Origin: CAVVMA01 sp963788205
GTDB taxonomy: Bacteria; Desulfobacterota; Binatia; Binatales; Binataceae
NCBI GenBank assembly: GCA_963788205.1
Contig: CAWBGG010000007.1
Coordinates: 1,029,927 to 1,093,926 of the forward strand
DNA length: 64,000 bases
Reading direction: 5' to 3'
Shown one piece after another: positions 34,763-44,201 of the stretch (position 1 is the stretch's first letter; the number at the start of each line of letters is the position of its first letter). The position numbers and the translations under genes are program-made. Under the pieces are notes generated by a model. It did no database searches and was not told the origin of the DNA. It worked only from the letters and a program-made list of their open reading frames with translations.

Positions 34763-35413
34763 TCATTGCGCACGGATGTCAACCAGGAGCAGACCGGTTT
34801 GGAAGTTCCACCTCATTTCGGGCTCGGTCCATCCGTCGGCCGCGTAATAGCGCTGCTCGTAACGCCAGCGCATTTCCAGCCGCGCTCCGGAACGCTTCTT
34901 CCAAAGCAGGCGGTAATAGACATATCGCTTCCACCACGGGGAGTGAGGGATCATGATGTTGAACTCGAACGGCGTCGGCCACGCGAGAGCGCTGCGGGCC
35001 GCGGTGAAGGTCAGTTCGTCGCCCGGCTCGGGAACGAAGTCGGTCTCCGGACGGCCGGATGGATCCACGGGGTTGGTTCGCGGACCCAAGGTGAAGGACT
35101 GTCCGCCGGACGACAGGACGACGCGATTGGCGGAATCGGAGCGCAGCGCAAGATCGAAGGGCTGGTTGTCGATCGAGCCAAAGGTCACAGGGAGTTGGCC
35201 GATCAGAAAGCCGCCGCCATCATACTCAAGTGGACTCACGGCTAATGACGCGGTCCCAGTCGTGACAAATAGATCGAGGAGCAACGTGAGCTGCCGTCCC
35301 GCCAACACCCACGCGATCGCCAAGGAAAGTGCGATGACCAGTGGCCGGATCAAACCGGAATTTCCATTTTGAAATGCCGACTCAGACTCGCCCAGGCAGC
35401 AGCCGGTTTGCAA
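34763..35413 (-). CDS. Membrane-anchored hypothetical protein
   Basis: 216 residues with one N-terminal transmembrane helix (LVIALSLAIAWVLAGRQL) and a long outer part of beta-rich look (GQLPVTFGSIDNQPFDLALR, ELTFTAARSALAWPTPFEFN). I do not recognise the family. Probably co-transcribed with the secreted protein downstream; both lie in the segment bracketed by the GNAT 3'-end repeats. Confidence 0.55.
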   Translation of the reverse strand: MQTGCCLGESESAFQNGNSGLIRPLVIALSLAIAWVLAGRQLTLLLDLFVTTGTASLAVSPLEYDGGGFLIGQLPVTFGSIDNQPFDLALRSDSANRVVLSSGGQSFTLGPRTNPVDPSGRPETDFVPEPGDELTFTAARSALAWPTPFEFNIMIPHSPWWKRYVYYRLLWKKRSGARLEMRWRYEQRYYAADGWTEPEMRWNFQTGLLLVDIRAQ

Positions 35414-35562
35414 GCGTGAAGTTCCTGCCTGGTTCTAAATCCAAACGGCTTTCACGGGGCCGCAGCGCATGAGTTCTATCTCAGGTCGGCATAAAACACG
35501 AAACTGGCGCTTTCCCGACCGGGTCTTCGGGCTGTCGCCAACGCGCGCCCTCAGCCGCGAGC

Positions 35563-36483
35563 CTAGCGCAGTTTGTACTGCTTGATCTTGCGTAGCAGCG
35601 TGGCGCGCGAGACGCCGAGCGCGGCGGATGAGCGCGGGACATCGCCGCTGTAGCGCGCGAGCGCCGCGGCGATAAAATTCGCCTCGAACTTTTCCCGGGC
35701 TTTGTCGAGCGGGACAATTTCGGGCGCCGGTTTCTCGCGCGCCGCAGGTCCTTGCGATGGCGCCCCATTGCTCGCGTGCTTGCCTGTCCCGGGTTCTATC
35801 AGGACCTGAGTCGAGGTGGCGGCCGCGCTCTCCATCTGCGCAAGTCCTTCGGCCGTCGCCGCGCCGGCCGCGCCGATTTCGGCGACCGCGCCGCCGCGGC
35901 CACGCTCGGTCGTGAGCGCTCCGACCTGCGCTCGCAGCATCTGCTCGGAGACCTTGAGCCGGCCAAAGCGCTCGGCATTCCGGATCGCCACTGCAATACC
36001 CTTGGCCAACTCTTCCAGCAGCGCCAGATCGCCGGATGAGAACCGCGCACCGCCGTGGCGATTGACCGCCTCGATAACCCCCAGCGGCCCTTCTTCAGAA
36101 ATCAGCGGAGCGGCGAGAATCGAGCGCGTAGTGAATCCGGTGTGATGGTCGATTCCCGAGTAGAAGCGCGGGTCGGCGCTGACGTCGTCGACTTTCTCGG
36201 CACGGCCGCTGCTGAGCACCGCGCCGGCGATCCCGTGGTCGGCGGAAAACCTGAGCTTGGCCAGCCGCGCCCGGACCTCCGGGTCTTCCTCCGAAATGTA
36301 CGGGAAGTACAGTTTTCCGCCGGGCTGATCGAGCAGCAGGACCGATACGCCCTCTACGCGCAGAATCTCCCGGCATTGAGCGATCACGAACGGGATCAGC
36401 TCGCTGAGCTCCGTGCGGCTCGCGAACGCGTAGCCCAGCTCGTAGATCTGCCGGTACCGGCTGCTTTCAGAGCGGCTCTTCAT
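35563..36483 (-). CDS. GAF-domain regulator with Fis-type helix-turn-helix
   Basis: 306 residues. The GAF domain (about 20-170) includes LIPFVIAQCREILRVEGVSV, FSADHGIAGAVLSSGRAEKV and RSILAAPLISEEGPLGVIEA. A low-complexity Ala/Pro linker (about 185-260) leads to a Fis domain (FEANFIAAALARYSGDVPRS, SAALGVSRATLLRKIKQYKL). There is no AAA+ domain, so it is not a sigma-54 activator by itself. The layout of Ala/Pro linker plus Fis domain resembles the regulator end at 1-317. It senses a small ligand or redox/light signal in relatives; here unknown. Confidence 0.85.
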   Translation of the reverse strand: MKSRSESSRYRQIYELGYAFASRTELSELIPFVIAQCREILRVEGVSVLLLDQPGGKLYFPYISEEDPEVRARLAKLRFSADHGIAGAVLSSGRAEKVDDVSADPRFYSGIDHHTGFTTRSILAAPLISEEGPLGVIEAVNRHGGARFSSGDLALLEELAKGIAVAIRNAERFGRLKVSEQMLRAQVGALTTERGRGGAVAEIGAAGAATAEGLAQMESAAATSTQVLIEPGTGKHASNGAPSQGPAAREKPAPEIVPLDKAREKFEANFIAAALARYSGDVPRSSAALGVSRATLLRKIKQYKLR

Positions 36484-36558
36484 CCCCTACCGTCTGTTTA
36501 ATTTTACACCTGTTTCGGCGGATCGAGACAAGCCCCCCGCAATCGCCGGCGGGCGCGG

Positions 36559-37863
36559 TTACCAGTAGCGGAGGTCGGTGTACGGGCGCGTGATCGATGG
36601 CTCCTTGAGACCCCATCGCAGCGCGCGGGTGTCGAGCTCCGGACGCGATTGCTCCATCATCGCGGCAAGTTTCGGCAGATGCTCGATCGGAATCGCGAGG
36701 TAGTCGCGGCCGAGCTCATACGCGCGCCCGATCATCCATCGCAGCAGGCGCGCCATGCATTCCTCGGCCCCGTCGTCGTATCCGAAGTCCAGCACGCACG
36801 CGATCGCGATCGAACGATGCTCATCGCCGCCAATCCGGCGCCATTGCTCGCGCATATCGCGGCCGCGATCCCATAAGCCGCCGCACGCGCGGATGCGTCC
36901 CGCCTCTTCGAGCACGAAGTAGTCGGTCCATCCGTAAATGCTTTTCCACCAGTCCGTCATCGGATTGCCGGTCGGCTTCGGACGCTCGCCCCAGAAGCCC
37001 TCGTCGAGCACATCTTCAAGAAACTCGGCGCTGTAGGGCCGAAACAGGTCCATTCCGGCGTGAGTCCGATTGGTGAGCGCGGCGCACGCGGGCAGATCGT
37101 CGCGCCGCACCGGGCGGATGCTGCGATCATTATCGGCGCGCGCGCCGGCGGGAAATTGCGCAACGGAAATCGGGATGCCGGGCACCGCGCCTTCGCGCGT
37201 GGGTGTGTTCTCGAAGAATTGCGGGATGTATTTCTGCCACCAGTTCACCACCGCGAAATTCTGCGAGCGCATGATGTCGTATTGGCCGATCGACGGGCGT
37301 GCCTGTCCGGGCGGAGCCGCGAGCCGGCGCACCTGGTCTCCGTAGCCGAGCCGGCGATAGCCGCGCCTCACGCGCAGCGCCTGGCCGTACTGCACGTAAA
37401 AGGGGCGGCCGTCGATCAGCACCTTGCGCCGCGAAAACGCGCAGCACGCCACTATCTGCGGCCCGATCAGCAGGATCGGGAGGTGAACATTCTGCTGCAG
37501 CTTGAATTGCGCGAACGCGTCCGGCCCGCGCTCGACGATAATTTCCCATCCGGAGATTTCCTCCGGCGAATCGGACCACATCGCGGAGAATTCCTCGTTG
37601 TCAGCGTGGGTCGCATCGCGCGCCCGCAGATCGCCGAACGTCATGCGCTCGTACCATCCGAGTTGCGCGGCGGTTTGCTCCGGCGAAAGGCCATACCAGG
37701 CCCATTCATAGAGCGACGAAACCGGCACCCGCAATTCGGCCACGCGGCGCGTGAGCTGCGGCGGCCATCCGCGCTCCTTCGCGATCTTCGCCAGCGCGCC
37801 GGAGATCGCGGGATCGTCGCTGCGGGGGTCGTCGTCGCGTGAGCCGTCGCTTGATGGCGTCAT
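36559..37863 (-). CDS. GNAT-like acetyltransferase family protein
   Basis: 434 residues from ATG 37863; an earlier in-frame ATG would overlap the next gene. Two GNAT-like halves: the first with VRRGYRRLGYGDQVRRLA (Q/RxxGxG/A-type CoA loop), the second with IRPVRRDDLPACAALTN and a C-terminal LLRWMIGRAYELGRDYLAIP. I cannot name the substrate. Its last ~80 bases, including the stop, are copied at 33696-33777. Confidence 0.65.
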   Translation of the reverse strand: MTPSSDGSRDDDPRSDDPAISGALAKIAKERGWPPQLTRRVAELRVPVSSLYEWAWYGLSPEQTAAQLGWYERMTFGDLRARDATHADNEEFSAMWSDSPEEISGWEIIVERGPDAFAQFKLQQNVHLPILLIGPQIVACCAFSRRKVLIDGRPFYVQYGQALRVRRGYRRLGYGDQVRRLAAPPGQARPSIGQYDIMRSQNFAVVNWWQKYIPQFFENTPTREGAVPGIPISVAQFPAGARADNDRSIRPVRRDDLPACAALTNRTHAGMDLFRPYSAEFLEDVLDEGFWGERPKPTGNPMTDWWKSIYGWTDYFVLEEAGRIRACGGLWDRGRDMREQWRRIGGDEHRSIAIACVLDFGYDDGAEECMARLLRWMIGRAYELGRDYLAIPIEHLPKLAAMMEQSRPELDTRALRWGLKEPSITRPYTDLRYW

Positions 37864-38044
37864 TATAATAGCCCGTCGAAATGCGCGGCCTGCCAGACAA
37901 TGCAGATATAGCACGGGACGCGCCGCGACCGCGATGCGGACCCACTCGGGCCGCTCAGCGATGCCGGCCCCGGAGACCGCCCCATGTCGCCATTCAATCG
38001 CCGACCGGCGAACCATTGGATTCGGAGGCCAAGTCAGCCGGTCG

Positions 38045-38857
38045 TTACCCCGTCGTGACCTCATCGGTCCAAACCTTGAAGCTGACGAGGGTATTGGGTC
38101 CGAACGTCGTAGCGATGGCTACGTCCATCGCGTCGCGACCGCTCGCTATCAGTATCCGTCCGATCCGTGGCATGTTGTTGCGCGGGTCGAACGTATACCA
38201 GCGTCCTCCGAGATACGCCTCGAACCAGGCGGCAAAGTCCATCGGACTGTCTTGTGGGGGTATTCCGATGTCGCCGAGGTAACCGGTGCAGTAGCGCGCT
38301 GGGATGTTCATGGACCGGCAGAATGCGATAGCAAGATGTGTGTAATCGCGGCAGACGCCTCTCCTCTCGTTGAACGCTTCCCAGGCAGTTCTTGTAGCGC
38401 GGGCATGCTCATAGCCAAATGACATATGGTTGTGCACGAAATCACAGATTGCCTGAACCCTGGCCCAACCCGATGGAGTCTGACCAAACAAGCTCCAGGC
38501 CACCTCGGAAAATTTCTCGGTGTCGCAGTATCGGCTCCCTAAGAGAAAAACCAGCGCCTCTTCAGGCAATTCCTGGATGGGATGCTGTTGCGCGTAGGGT
38601 GCAACAATATCGGGCTCACCAGAGTCCCTGACCAACGCCGCGCTCGCTATCCTGAGCCGTCCTGGGGGTGCGACCAGACGTGTGCACCAGTTGCCGAAGC
38701 CATCACGATAGGGCCACAGGGGAATAGCCGGGTCTGTCGTTACGTGATCCGGAACGACGACGTCGGACGCGCGCGAATAGTGGACGTTTAACACCAGCAT
38801 CATCGGCGTCGGCTGAGGACAATCGTAGATCAATTCGTAGCCCACTCTGATTTCCAA
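38045..38857 (-). CDS. Transglutaminase-like protein lacking the catalytic His
   Basis: 270 residues. Core domain with Cys169 in NERRGVCRDYTHLAIAFCRS and Asp224 in GGRWYTFDPRNN. At the place of the usual catalytic His this protein has Ala (MDFAAWFEAYLGG, about 209). N-terminal part beta-rich. It is therefore either inactive or uses another residue. The second transglutaminase-like gene lies 145 bases upstream on the same strand, and together they form a pair often seen in soil bacteria; substrates unknown. Confidence 0.8.
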   Translation of the reverse strand: MEIRVGYELIYDCPQPTPMMLVLNVHYSRASDVVVPDHVTTDPAIPLWPYRDGFGNWCTRLVAPPGRLRIASAALVRDSGEPDIVAPYAQQHPIQELPEEALVFLLGSRYCDTEKFSEVAWSLFGQTPSGWARVQAICDFVHNHMSFGYEHARATRTAWEAFNERRGVCRDYTHLAIAFCRSMNIPARYCTGYLGDIGIPPQDSPMDFAAWFEAYLGGRWYTFDPRNNMPRIGRILIASGRDAMDVAIATTFGPNTLVSFKVWTDEVTTG

Positions 38858-39002
38858 TCAGGATCTCCTCGAGACGAAATGTCCTCAACGCCAATGAAAT
38901 AACCGCGGTACCAACCGCGAGTTCCAATTTGTTGCAAGCCGACGATCCTTAAAGGTCAATCGCCAGTGAGCGAAACGCTGGGGCGCTGGGGCCATCGCGG
39001 TA

Positions 39003-39932
39003 TCATGTACCCGACTTCATGCGTGGCGCGAAATTGGCGCTTGCCTTTTCCGATTCGACGGCGTCGGAGGTGACGGCGACCTCGACGTTCATTCCCAGGT
39101 AGTCGGACGGAAATCCCGTCCAGGTACCATGGAGCGGTATTGCATGGCGCGGATCGCGCACCACCGCGACCCGAACGAGGTCGCGATTACCAACGATGCC
39201 ATTGGATGGATCGAAATCGACCCAACCGGGTCCAGGCAGATAGACTTGAGCCCAGGCGTGCGTGTTGCCGCCGCCCACGTAGGGTTCGTTGTCGTCATCG
39301 GGGATGTGCAAATATCCGGAGACGAAGCGTGCGGCCATCCCCAGGGAGCGCACAGCCTCGATCATCAGCATCGCAAGGTCACGACAACTCCCGCTTCCGA
39401 GTTCGAGAGTCCGGAGCGGGGCCTGAACGCCCTTTTCATCCCTGTGTACGTGCTTGAAGGTCCGTTTGATGCCGTATGTGAGGTCGATCAGAAACTCGCG
39501 AGTATCGGTTGGCCGACCCTTGCCCAGAAATGTTCGAGTCCACTGCTCGACATGGCAATCCGGGTCGACAGACTGTCGTTCAACGAAACGGGCCAAGTCC
39601 GGCATTTCTTCCGCGCCGTAGACGAACGGATAGGTCCGGGCGAACTCCTCAATATGCAGGTCTTGAATGTCCGTATAAGATTGCCGAAGACGAATGGTGC
39701 TGTCGAACCGAAGCTCCCTGGCACGGCAGGCGAAGCGCGCGATGTGCACGTGGTTACCGAACGCGTCCTGCTTCCGGCGAATATTTGCCGGTCTCGGGGT
39801 AATCACAAGCTTTGCGGCGATTAGACTCTGGTCATGGCTTTCAAGCGGACGCAGCATCATCCGATGCTCGCCGAAGGCAACCGGCCGTTTGTACCGGTAG
39901 GTCGTAACGTGCTTGATGATCAGCCTGGGCAT
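39003..39932 (-). CDS. Transglutaminase-like protein with intact triad
   Basis: 309 residues. N-terminal domain KHVTTYRYKRPVAFGEHRMM as in the bacterial transglutaminase N family, then Cys183 (LGSGSCRDLAMLMIEA), His225 (GNTHAWAQVYLPG) and Asp241 (WVDFDPSNG). Probably a protease or cross-linking enzyme of the cytoplasm, since no signal peptide is visible. The neighbour downstream lacks the His. Confidence 0.88.
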   Translation of the reverse strand: MPRLIIKHVTTYRYKRPVAFGEHRMMLRPLESHDQSLIAAKLVITPRPANIRRKQDAFGNHVHIARFACRARELRFDSTIRLRQSYTDIQDLHIEEFARTYPFVYGAEEMPDLARFVERQSVDPDCHVEQWTRTFLGKGRPTDTREFLIDLTYGIKRTFKHVHRDEKGVQAPLRTLELGSGSCRDLAMLMIEAVRSLGMAARFVSGYLHIPDDDNEPYVGGGNTHAWAQVYLPGPGWVDFDPSNGIVGNRDLVRVAVVRDPRHAIPLHGTWTGFPSDYLGMNVEVAVTSDAVESEKASANFAPRMKSGT

Positions 39933-40005
39933 CGCAACCCCTCCGATCGACCGTCCAATATCACGTTAATGCAACGATTGCGCCAGTGATCGAAACCCCT
40001 AATCA

Positions 40006-40821
40006 ATGCCGATGCCTTTGGCGAATGAGCAGACCCAAATGATGGATGACGCGCCGGCCAGTCTTCTCGCGGCCGATGAACCGCAGCCCGTCACAGTGAC
40101 CAACGAGGGTGGGAGATCGCCGTTCGTCATCGTCGCCGACCACGCCGGAAAATATTTGCCGCGGCGTCTCCAAATGCTCGGCCTTCAGGAAGCAGAATGC
40201 GAGCGTCATATTGCCTGGGACATAGGCACCGGCGCGGTCAGCTGCCTGATCGGAGACGCGCTCGATGCAGTGGTCATACGGCAAAATTATTCCCGCCTCG
40301 TCATCGATTGCAACCGGATGCCGGGCTCGGAGACGTTGATCGTGGAGTTGAGCGAACTCACGGCCGTTCCCGGAAATATCGGGCTCAGCAAAGCTCAGAT
40401 GGAGGTGCGCGTTCGCGAGATATTTCAGCCCTATCACGATAGGATTGCGGGCGAACTGGATCGGCGCCGACAAGCCGGCCGACCGGCGGTGCTGATCGCC
40501 ATGCACAGCTTTACGCCCGTATTCAAGGCCGCGGTGCGGCCCTGGCATGTCGGCGTGCTCTACAACCGTAATCCGCGTTTCGCCAACCTATTGATGGACC
40601 TCTTGCGGTGCGAGCAAGGTCTCGTAATCGGCGATAACGAACCCTACGCGGTGACAGACGAGTCGGACTATACGATCCCCATTCACGGCGAGCAGCGCGA
40701 TCTGCATCATGTGGCAATCGAAATTCGGCAGGACCTCATTGCAGACGAAGCTGGTCAGCGCAGGTGGGCGGCCATGTTCGCGCAGTTGCTGCCGCAGGCA
40801 TATCAACGACTCGCGCAATGA
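40006..40821 (+). CDS. N-formylglutamate amidohydrolase-like protein
   Basis: 271 residues. Family marks: SPFVIVADHAGKYLPRRL (metal His near the start), DIGTGAVSCLIGDAL, YSRLVIDCNR, AVLIAMHSFTPVF and the closing HHVAIEIRQDLI. The family hydrolyses N-formylglutamate in histidine breakdown, but no hut genes are near and many members have other amide substrates. It is divergent from the transglutaminase pair (74 bases between starts), which may share a control region with it. Confidence 0.85.
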   Translation: MPMPLANEQTQMMDDAPASLLAADEPQPVTVTNEGGRSPFVIVADHAGKYLPRRLQMLGLQEAECERHIAWDIGTGAVSCLIGDALDAVVIRQNYSRLVIDCNRMPGSETLIVELSELTAVPGNIGLSKAQMEVRVREIFQPYHDRIAGELDRRRQAGRPAVLIAMHSFTPVFKAAVRPWHVGVLYNRNPRFANLLMDLLRCEQGLVIGDNEPYAVTDESDYTIPIHGEQRDLHHVAIEIRQDLIADEAGQRRWAAMFAQLLPQAYQRLAQ

Positions 40822-40887
40822 TGCCGCCAGTGAGCGTGAACCCCTGAACGCCCAGGCCCGCGAAGCGCCGCGCTTTGCGGGGGATGC

Positions 40888-42867
40888 TCAGCCGCGTGCG
40901 AAGACTACCAGGCCGTTTGCCGGGATGACGATGCTGGCGGAGGCGGGTAGGCCGTGTAGGGGCGCATCCGATGCGACGATGCCTCCTCCATTGCCCGCGA
41001 CGATGGGGTTGACCCAGTTGTCGTAGACATCACTGTTGAAGACCTCGGTCCACGGCCCCGAACTGGGAAAGCCGACCGAGTAGTTATACCAGGTGCTCTC
41101 CGCGAGCGTGGCAACTACTACGACATCCTGACCTGTACCTTCCAGCCAGCGATGAAACGCGATCACACGGTTCAAGTCGTGAACATGAAATGGGTTCACG
41201 TTGTCACCGCGCAACGCCGGCTGATTCCAGCGCAGGCGGATGAGATCTTGGCTGAAGCGAAGATGATTCACCATCGCCGGGTCGACTCCCGTGTTCAAGC
41301 CATCCCACCAAAGCAGATTGGAAGAAACCGTGGCATCCCAGCTCCACTGCTTGTCTTCCAGGAACTCCTGTCCCATGAAGAGCTGCGGAATGCCAGGTGC
41401 GGTGAGCAGAATGCCCATCGCGAACCGCGTCCGGCTGCGTGCATACCAGGATCGCCGGTTGGAAGAGTCGGAGAGAAATGGGATTCGCTGGTCGGTTCCT
41501 ACCTTGACGATGTCGTGATTCTCGATACATGTGACGGTTTGCCAGGCATTTCTGAAGCCCTCGGGGTAGAGAGCGCGAGCGATGCTATCGAAGTCGACTG
41601 CGGCCTGCTGACCGGCCGCCGATGACTCCACGGCTCCGCGGACGGCGCTGCGCAGGCCGTCGTGCTGGAGAACATCAAATCCGGCTCCGCCGTTGGCAAC
41701 CGAGGTGACGATCGAAGGCGCGGATTTGGGATAATTGCCGACTTCTCCGGGCCAGAACTCGGCATTTTGCAGCAGCCGGGGCTTGATGAACCGCAGTGTG
41801 TTGGTGAGGTCGCAACAGAAGCTCCATCCGGAGTCGCAATTCATCGATATGAGGTCGCTGATTTCGTCATAGCGGAATCCGTCGGCGTGGAACTCATTGA
41901 TGTAGTAGCTGGCGCAATTGATGATGAATTGGCGAACGTCATTGTTCCAGAGAGCAAAAGAAAGTCCGCCCGTCCCGCGGTCCTGATCGGTGAAGTATAG
42001 GCTGTCGTTGTTGTTACCGCGGTCGACGGCGCGATCCCAGTAATAAATACATTCATCGTCGAGCTTGCCGTTGACGGTGAATCCGCCGGCGTGGTTGTAG
42101 ACCACATCGAAGACCACGGCGATGCCGTAGACGTGGCATAGATCAACCAGGGCCTTGAGTTGCGCCGGTCCGGATTTGATGTCGTTGAGGCTGAGCGGAG
42201 GGAAGTTTTTCGCCTGGAGGAGCGCGTTGATGGTTGTCAGATACTGCGCGAGAGCGCCCGCATCGGTGACTACATAAGGGAAGTCCGGGGAGAAGTAGTC
42301 CGCGCCGTCGTAGCCCATCGATGGATCGGTCTCAACTTCGTCGACCGGCAACGGCTGGAGCATGTTGATTCCCAGCGCGACGAGGTAGGGAATTTTGCCG
42401 ACGACATCGAGAAAGCTAGAGGCCGTACCGGGTTTGCTGATGGCATAGGTGCCAATGTGAATCTGGTAAACGATCATGTTGGTGAAGTCCGGTGTCACGA
42501 AGGCGCCGTCGTGCCAGGGGTAGGCGGTAGCGGATCGGATGATACAACTGCTGTTGGGGAAAACTACGTCGGTTGCCAGCTCGCGTGCGTATGGATCGCG
42601 CTTGTAGCCATTGGAACCAGCGCCGGCGACCCAGAAGTGGTAGAGATCGCCTTCCTGCGCTTCCGCTACGAACCCACTCCAGTAGCCGTTCGCGTCTTTC
42701 GCCAGGAGTAAGTCGTCGGTCTGTCCGACGCGTGTAGTGCCGCCGAAAGTACCGTTGACATAGACAGCAGACGCGCGGGGCGCCCAGGCGCGAAACGTAG
42801 CGCCACCGCCAGCAACCAGCGTGGCTCCCATGGGAGTAGCTGCCGAAACATTCACTTGAGAAATCAT
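40888..42867 (-). CDS. GH13 alpha-glucan enzyme (branching enzyme / trehalohydrolase type)
   Basis: 659 residues. An N-terminal CBM48-like domain (about 15-105, GGATFRAWAPRASAVYVNGT) is followed by a GH13 barrel: VVFDVVYNHAGG, nucleophile Asp334 in HADGFRYDEISDL, acid/base Glu370 in LQNAEFWPGE, and Asp452 in CIENHDIVK. Late APGIPQLFMGQEFLEDKQW is typical of glycogen branching enzymes and maltooligosyltrehalose trehalohydrolases. It acts on alpha-glucans; the exact reaction is open. No signal peptide seen. No glg or tre partners lie nearby. Confidence 0.85.
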   Translation of the reverse strand: MISQVNVSAATPMGATLVAGGGATFRAWAPRASAVYVNGTFGGTTRVGQTDDLLLAKDANGYWSGFVAEAQEGDLYHFWVAGAGSNGYKRDPYARELATDVVFPNSSCIIRSATAYPWHDGAFVTPDFTNMIVYQIHIGTYAISKPGTASSFLDVVGKIPYLVALGINMLQPLPVDEVETDPSMGYDGADYFSPDFPYVVTDAGALAQYLTTINALLQAKNFPPLSLNDIKSGPAQLKALVDLCHVYGIAVVFDVVYNHAGGFTVNGKLDDECIYYWDRAVDRGNNNDSLYFTDQDRGTGGLSFALWNNDVRQFIINCASYYINEFHADGFRYDEISDLISMNCDSGWSFCCDLTNTLRFIKPRLLQNAEFWPGEVGNYPKSAPSIVTSVANGGAGFDVLQHDGLRSAVRGAVESSAAGQQAAVDFDSIARALYPEGFRNAWQTVTCIENHDIVKVGTDQRIPFLSDSSNRRSWYARSRTRFAMGILLTAPGIPQLFMGQEFLEDKQWSWDATVSSNLLWWDGLNTGVDPAMVNHLRFSQDLIRLRWNQPALRGDNVNPFHVHDLNRVIAFHRWLEGTGQDVVVVATLAESTWYNYSVGFPSSGPWTEVFNSDVYDNWVNPIVAGNGGGIVASDAPLHGLPASASIVIPANGLVVFARG

Positions 42868-42968
42868 GCTGTTTTCCCTGAAACGATCCGAATCGGATCA
42901 ACCGGAATTTCCGTTTTACTCACCGATTTCAACTGCCCTGCCATCACCGCGTGCTTCAATCCCCATCG

Positions 42969-44093
42969 TCAGTTCGGAACCACGCGATGCGCCTGGACGA
43001 GCGCCTCTGGATGGCTTGGCACTCTGATGATGGGCTGTTCGCCGCCGCCGGAATTGCGCGCCGGCATGACAACGCCGATCGAGTAGCTCTGGCCCAGGAT
43101 GACTCCGACGCTGGTCAGCGCCCCGATAAACGCGGCGGCGCCGTCTGTCCAGAACGGGGGCGCTATAAAGGTCCGCCCGTTTGTAGGTCTCGATAAATCC
43201 TCCAACGTCTTTACGTCCACGTGCTCGTTGAGGGTGCCGACGACGGACAGTACCGGGGCTGGGGTGTGCGGCATCCCGACTCCGATCGCATAGATAGCCA
43301 CGCGGCTCTGCGCAGCTTCATCAAGCGCGGCTTGCGCGGTTGTTGTGCTCGCCGTGTCCATCCCATCGGTAATCACGATCAGCGCGCGGTCCGGATAGTG
43401 CGCGGCGGCCAAGGTCTGCAAGCTTTCGTGAATCGCGTCGTAGAGCGGAGTCTTGCCGAACGGGACGGCATAGCTCAGGCTGCTCAGGGCGAACTCGTGG
43501 TCGGTGGTCAACGGCTCCAGGAGCTTGACTTCGGTGTCGCCTTGACTTGACACGTTGTCGTGTGACCCCTCGTAGCCCTGCCCCGGCGGCCGGCGCCCTC
43601 CGAATTGCAGCGCGGCAACTTCGTCGCATTCGTTGAGCAGCACCATCAAGGCGGCCAGTCCGTTCCAGAGATCCTCGACGTTGCTCGGGTCGGCGATGCC
43701 GAGCTTATCAAGCATGCTGCCCGAAGTGTCCAGCGCCAGCGCCAGAGAAAGCGGCACGCCATTTTGATTGTCGTGGAAAAACTCTATCGGCAGTTGCTTG
43801 TTACTGGCGCTCGCTGTGAAGTCCGACTGTTTGAGGCCCGCGACTGGCTTGTCCGATGGGTCCGTCACGTAGACCGTCAACTGAACGTAGCCAGGCTTGC
43901 TCGCCAGCTCGCGGCTCGGCGCGCTCGCCGGCGGGCATAGCGGCGGCTGCACCGCGGCCGTCGGCGCGGGCGGAGCAGCGGATTGGCTGGGGCTCTGAGT
44001 GGCGCATCCAACCCAGGCGAGCGAAAGCACCAGGGCAACCCGCCGGATCGGATGGTGCGCGCGCGGCGCACGTGCGGGCTTCGTAAAATACAC
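42969..44093 (-). CDS. VWA-domain lipoprotein
   Basis: 374 residues from a GTG with AAGGAAGGG before it. Lipobox-like end of signal peptide LVLSLAWVGCATQ. After a Pro/Ala linker and a Ca-binding-like strand region (VYVTDPSDKPVAGLKQSDF), the VWA domain has a full MIDAS start ALALDTSGSM and later ALIVITDGMDT. Related proteins (Ig-like plus VWA, sometimes annotated VWFA-related Acidobacterial domain) sit on the cell envelope; function unknown. Stand-alone gene. Confidence 0.8.
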   Translation of the reverse strand: MYFTKPARAPRAHHPIRRVALVLSLAWVGCATQSPSQSAAPPAPTAAVQPPLCPPASAPSRELASKPGYVQLTVYVTDPSDKPVAGLKQSDFTASASNKQLPIEFFHDNQNGVPLSLALALDTSGSMLDKLGIADPSNVEDLWNGLAALMVLLNECDEVAALQFGGRRPPGQGYEGSHDNVSSQGDTEVKLLEPLTTDHEFALSSLSYAVPFGKTPLYDAIHESLQTLAAAHYPDRALIVITDGMDTASTTTAQAALDEAAQSRVAIYAIGVGMPHTPAPVLSVVGTLNEHVDVKTLEDLSRPTNGRTFIAPPFWTDGAAAFIGALTSVGVILGQSYSIGVVMPARNSGGGEQPIIRVPSHPEALVQAHRVVPN

Positions 44094-44201
44094 AGGTTCC
44101 CTTCCTTTCGGTCGCCCGACGAGCATACACCGTCAACTCCGACGCCACGATGTCCTTATGCGGACGTTTTGCACATTGATGATGTCGGTGATGACGACCG
44201 G

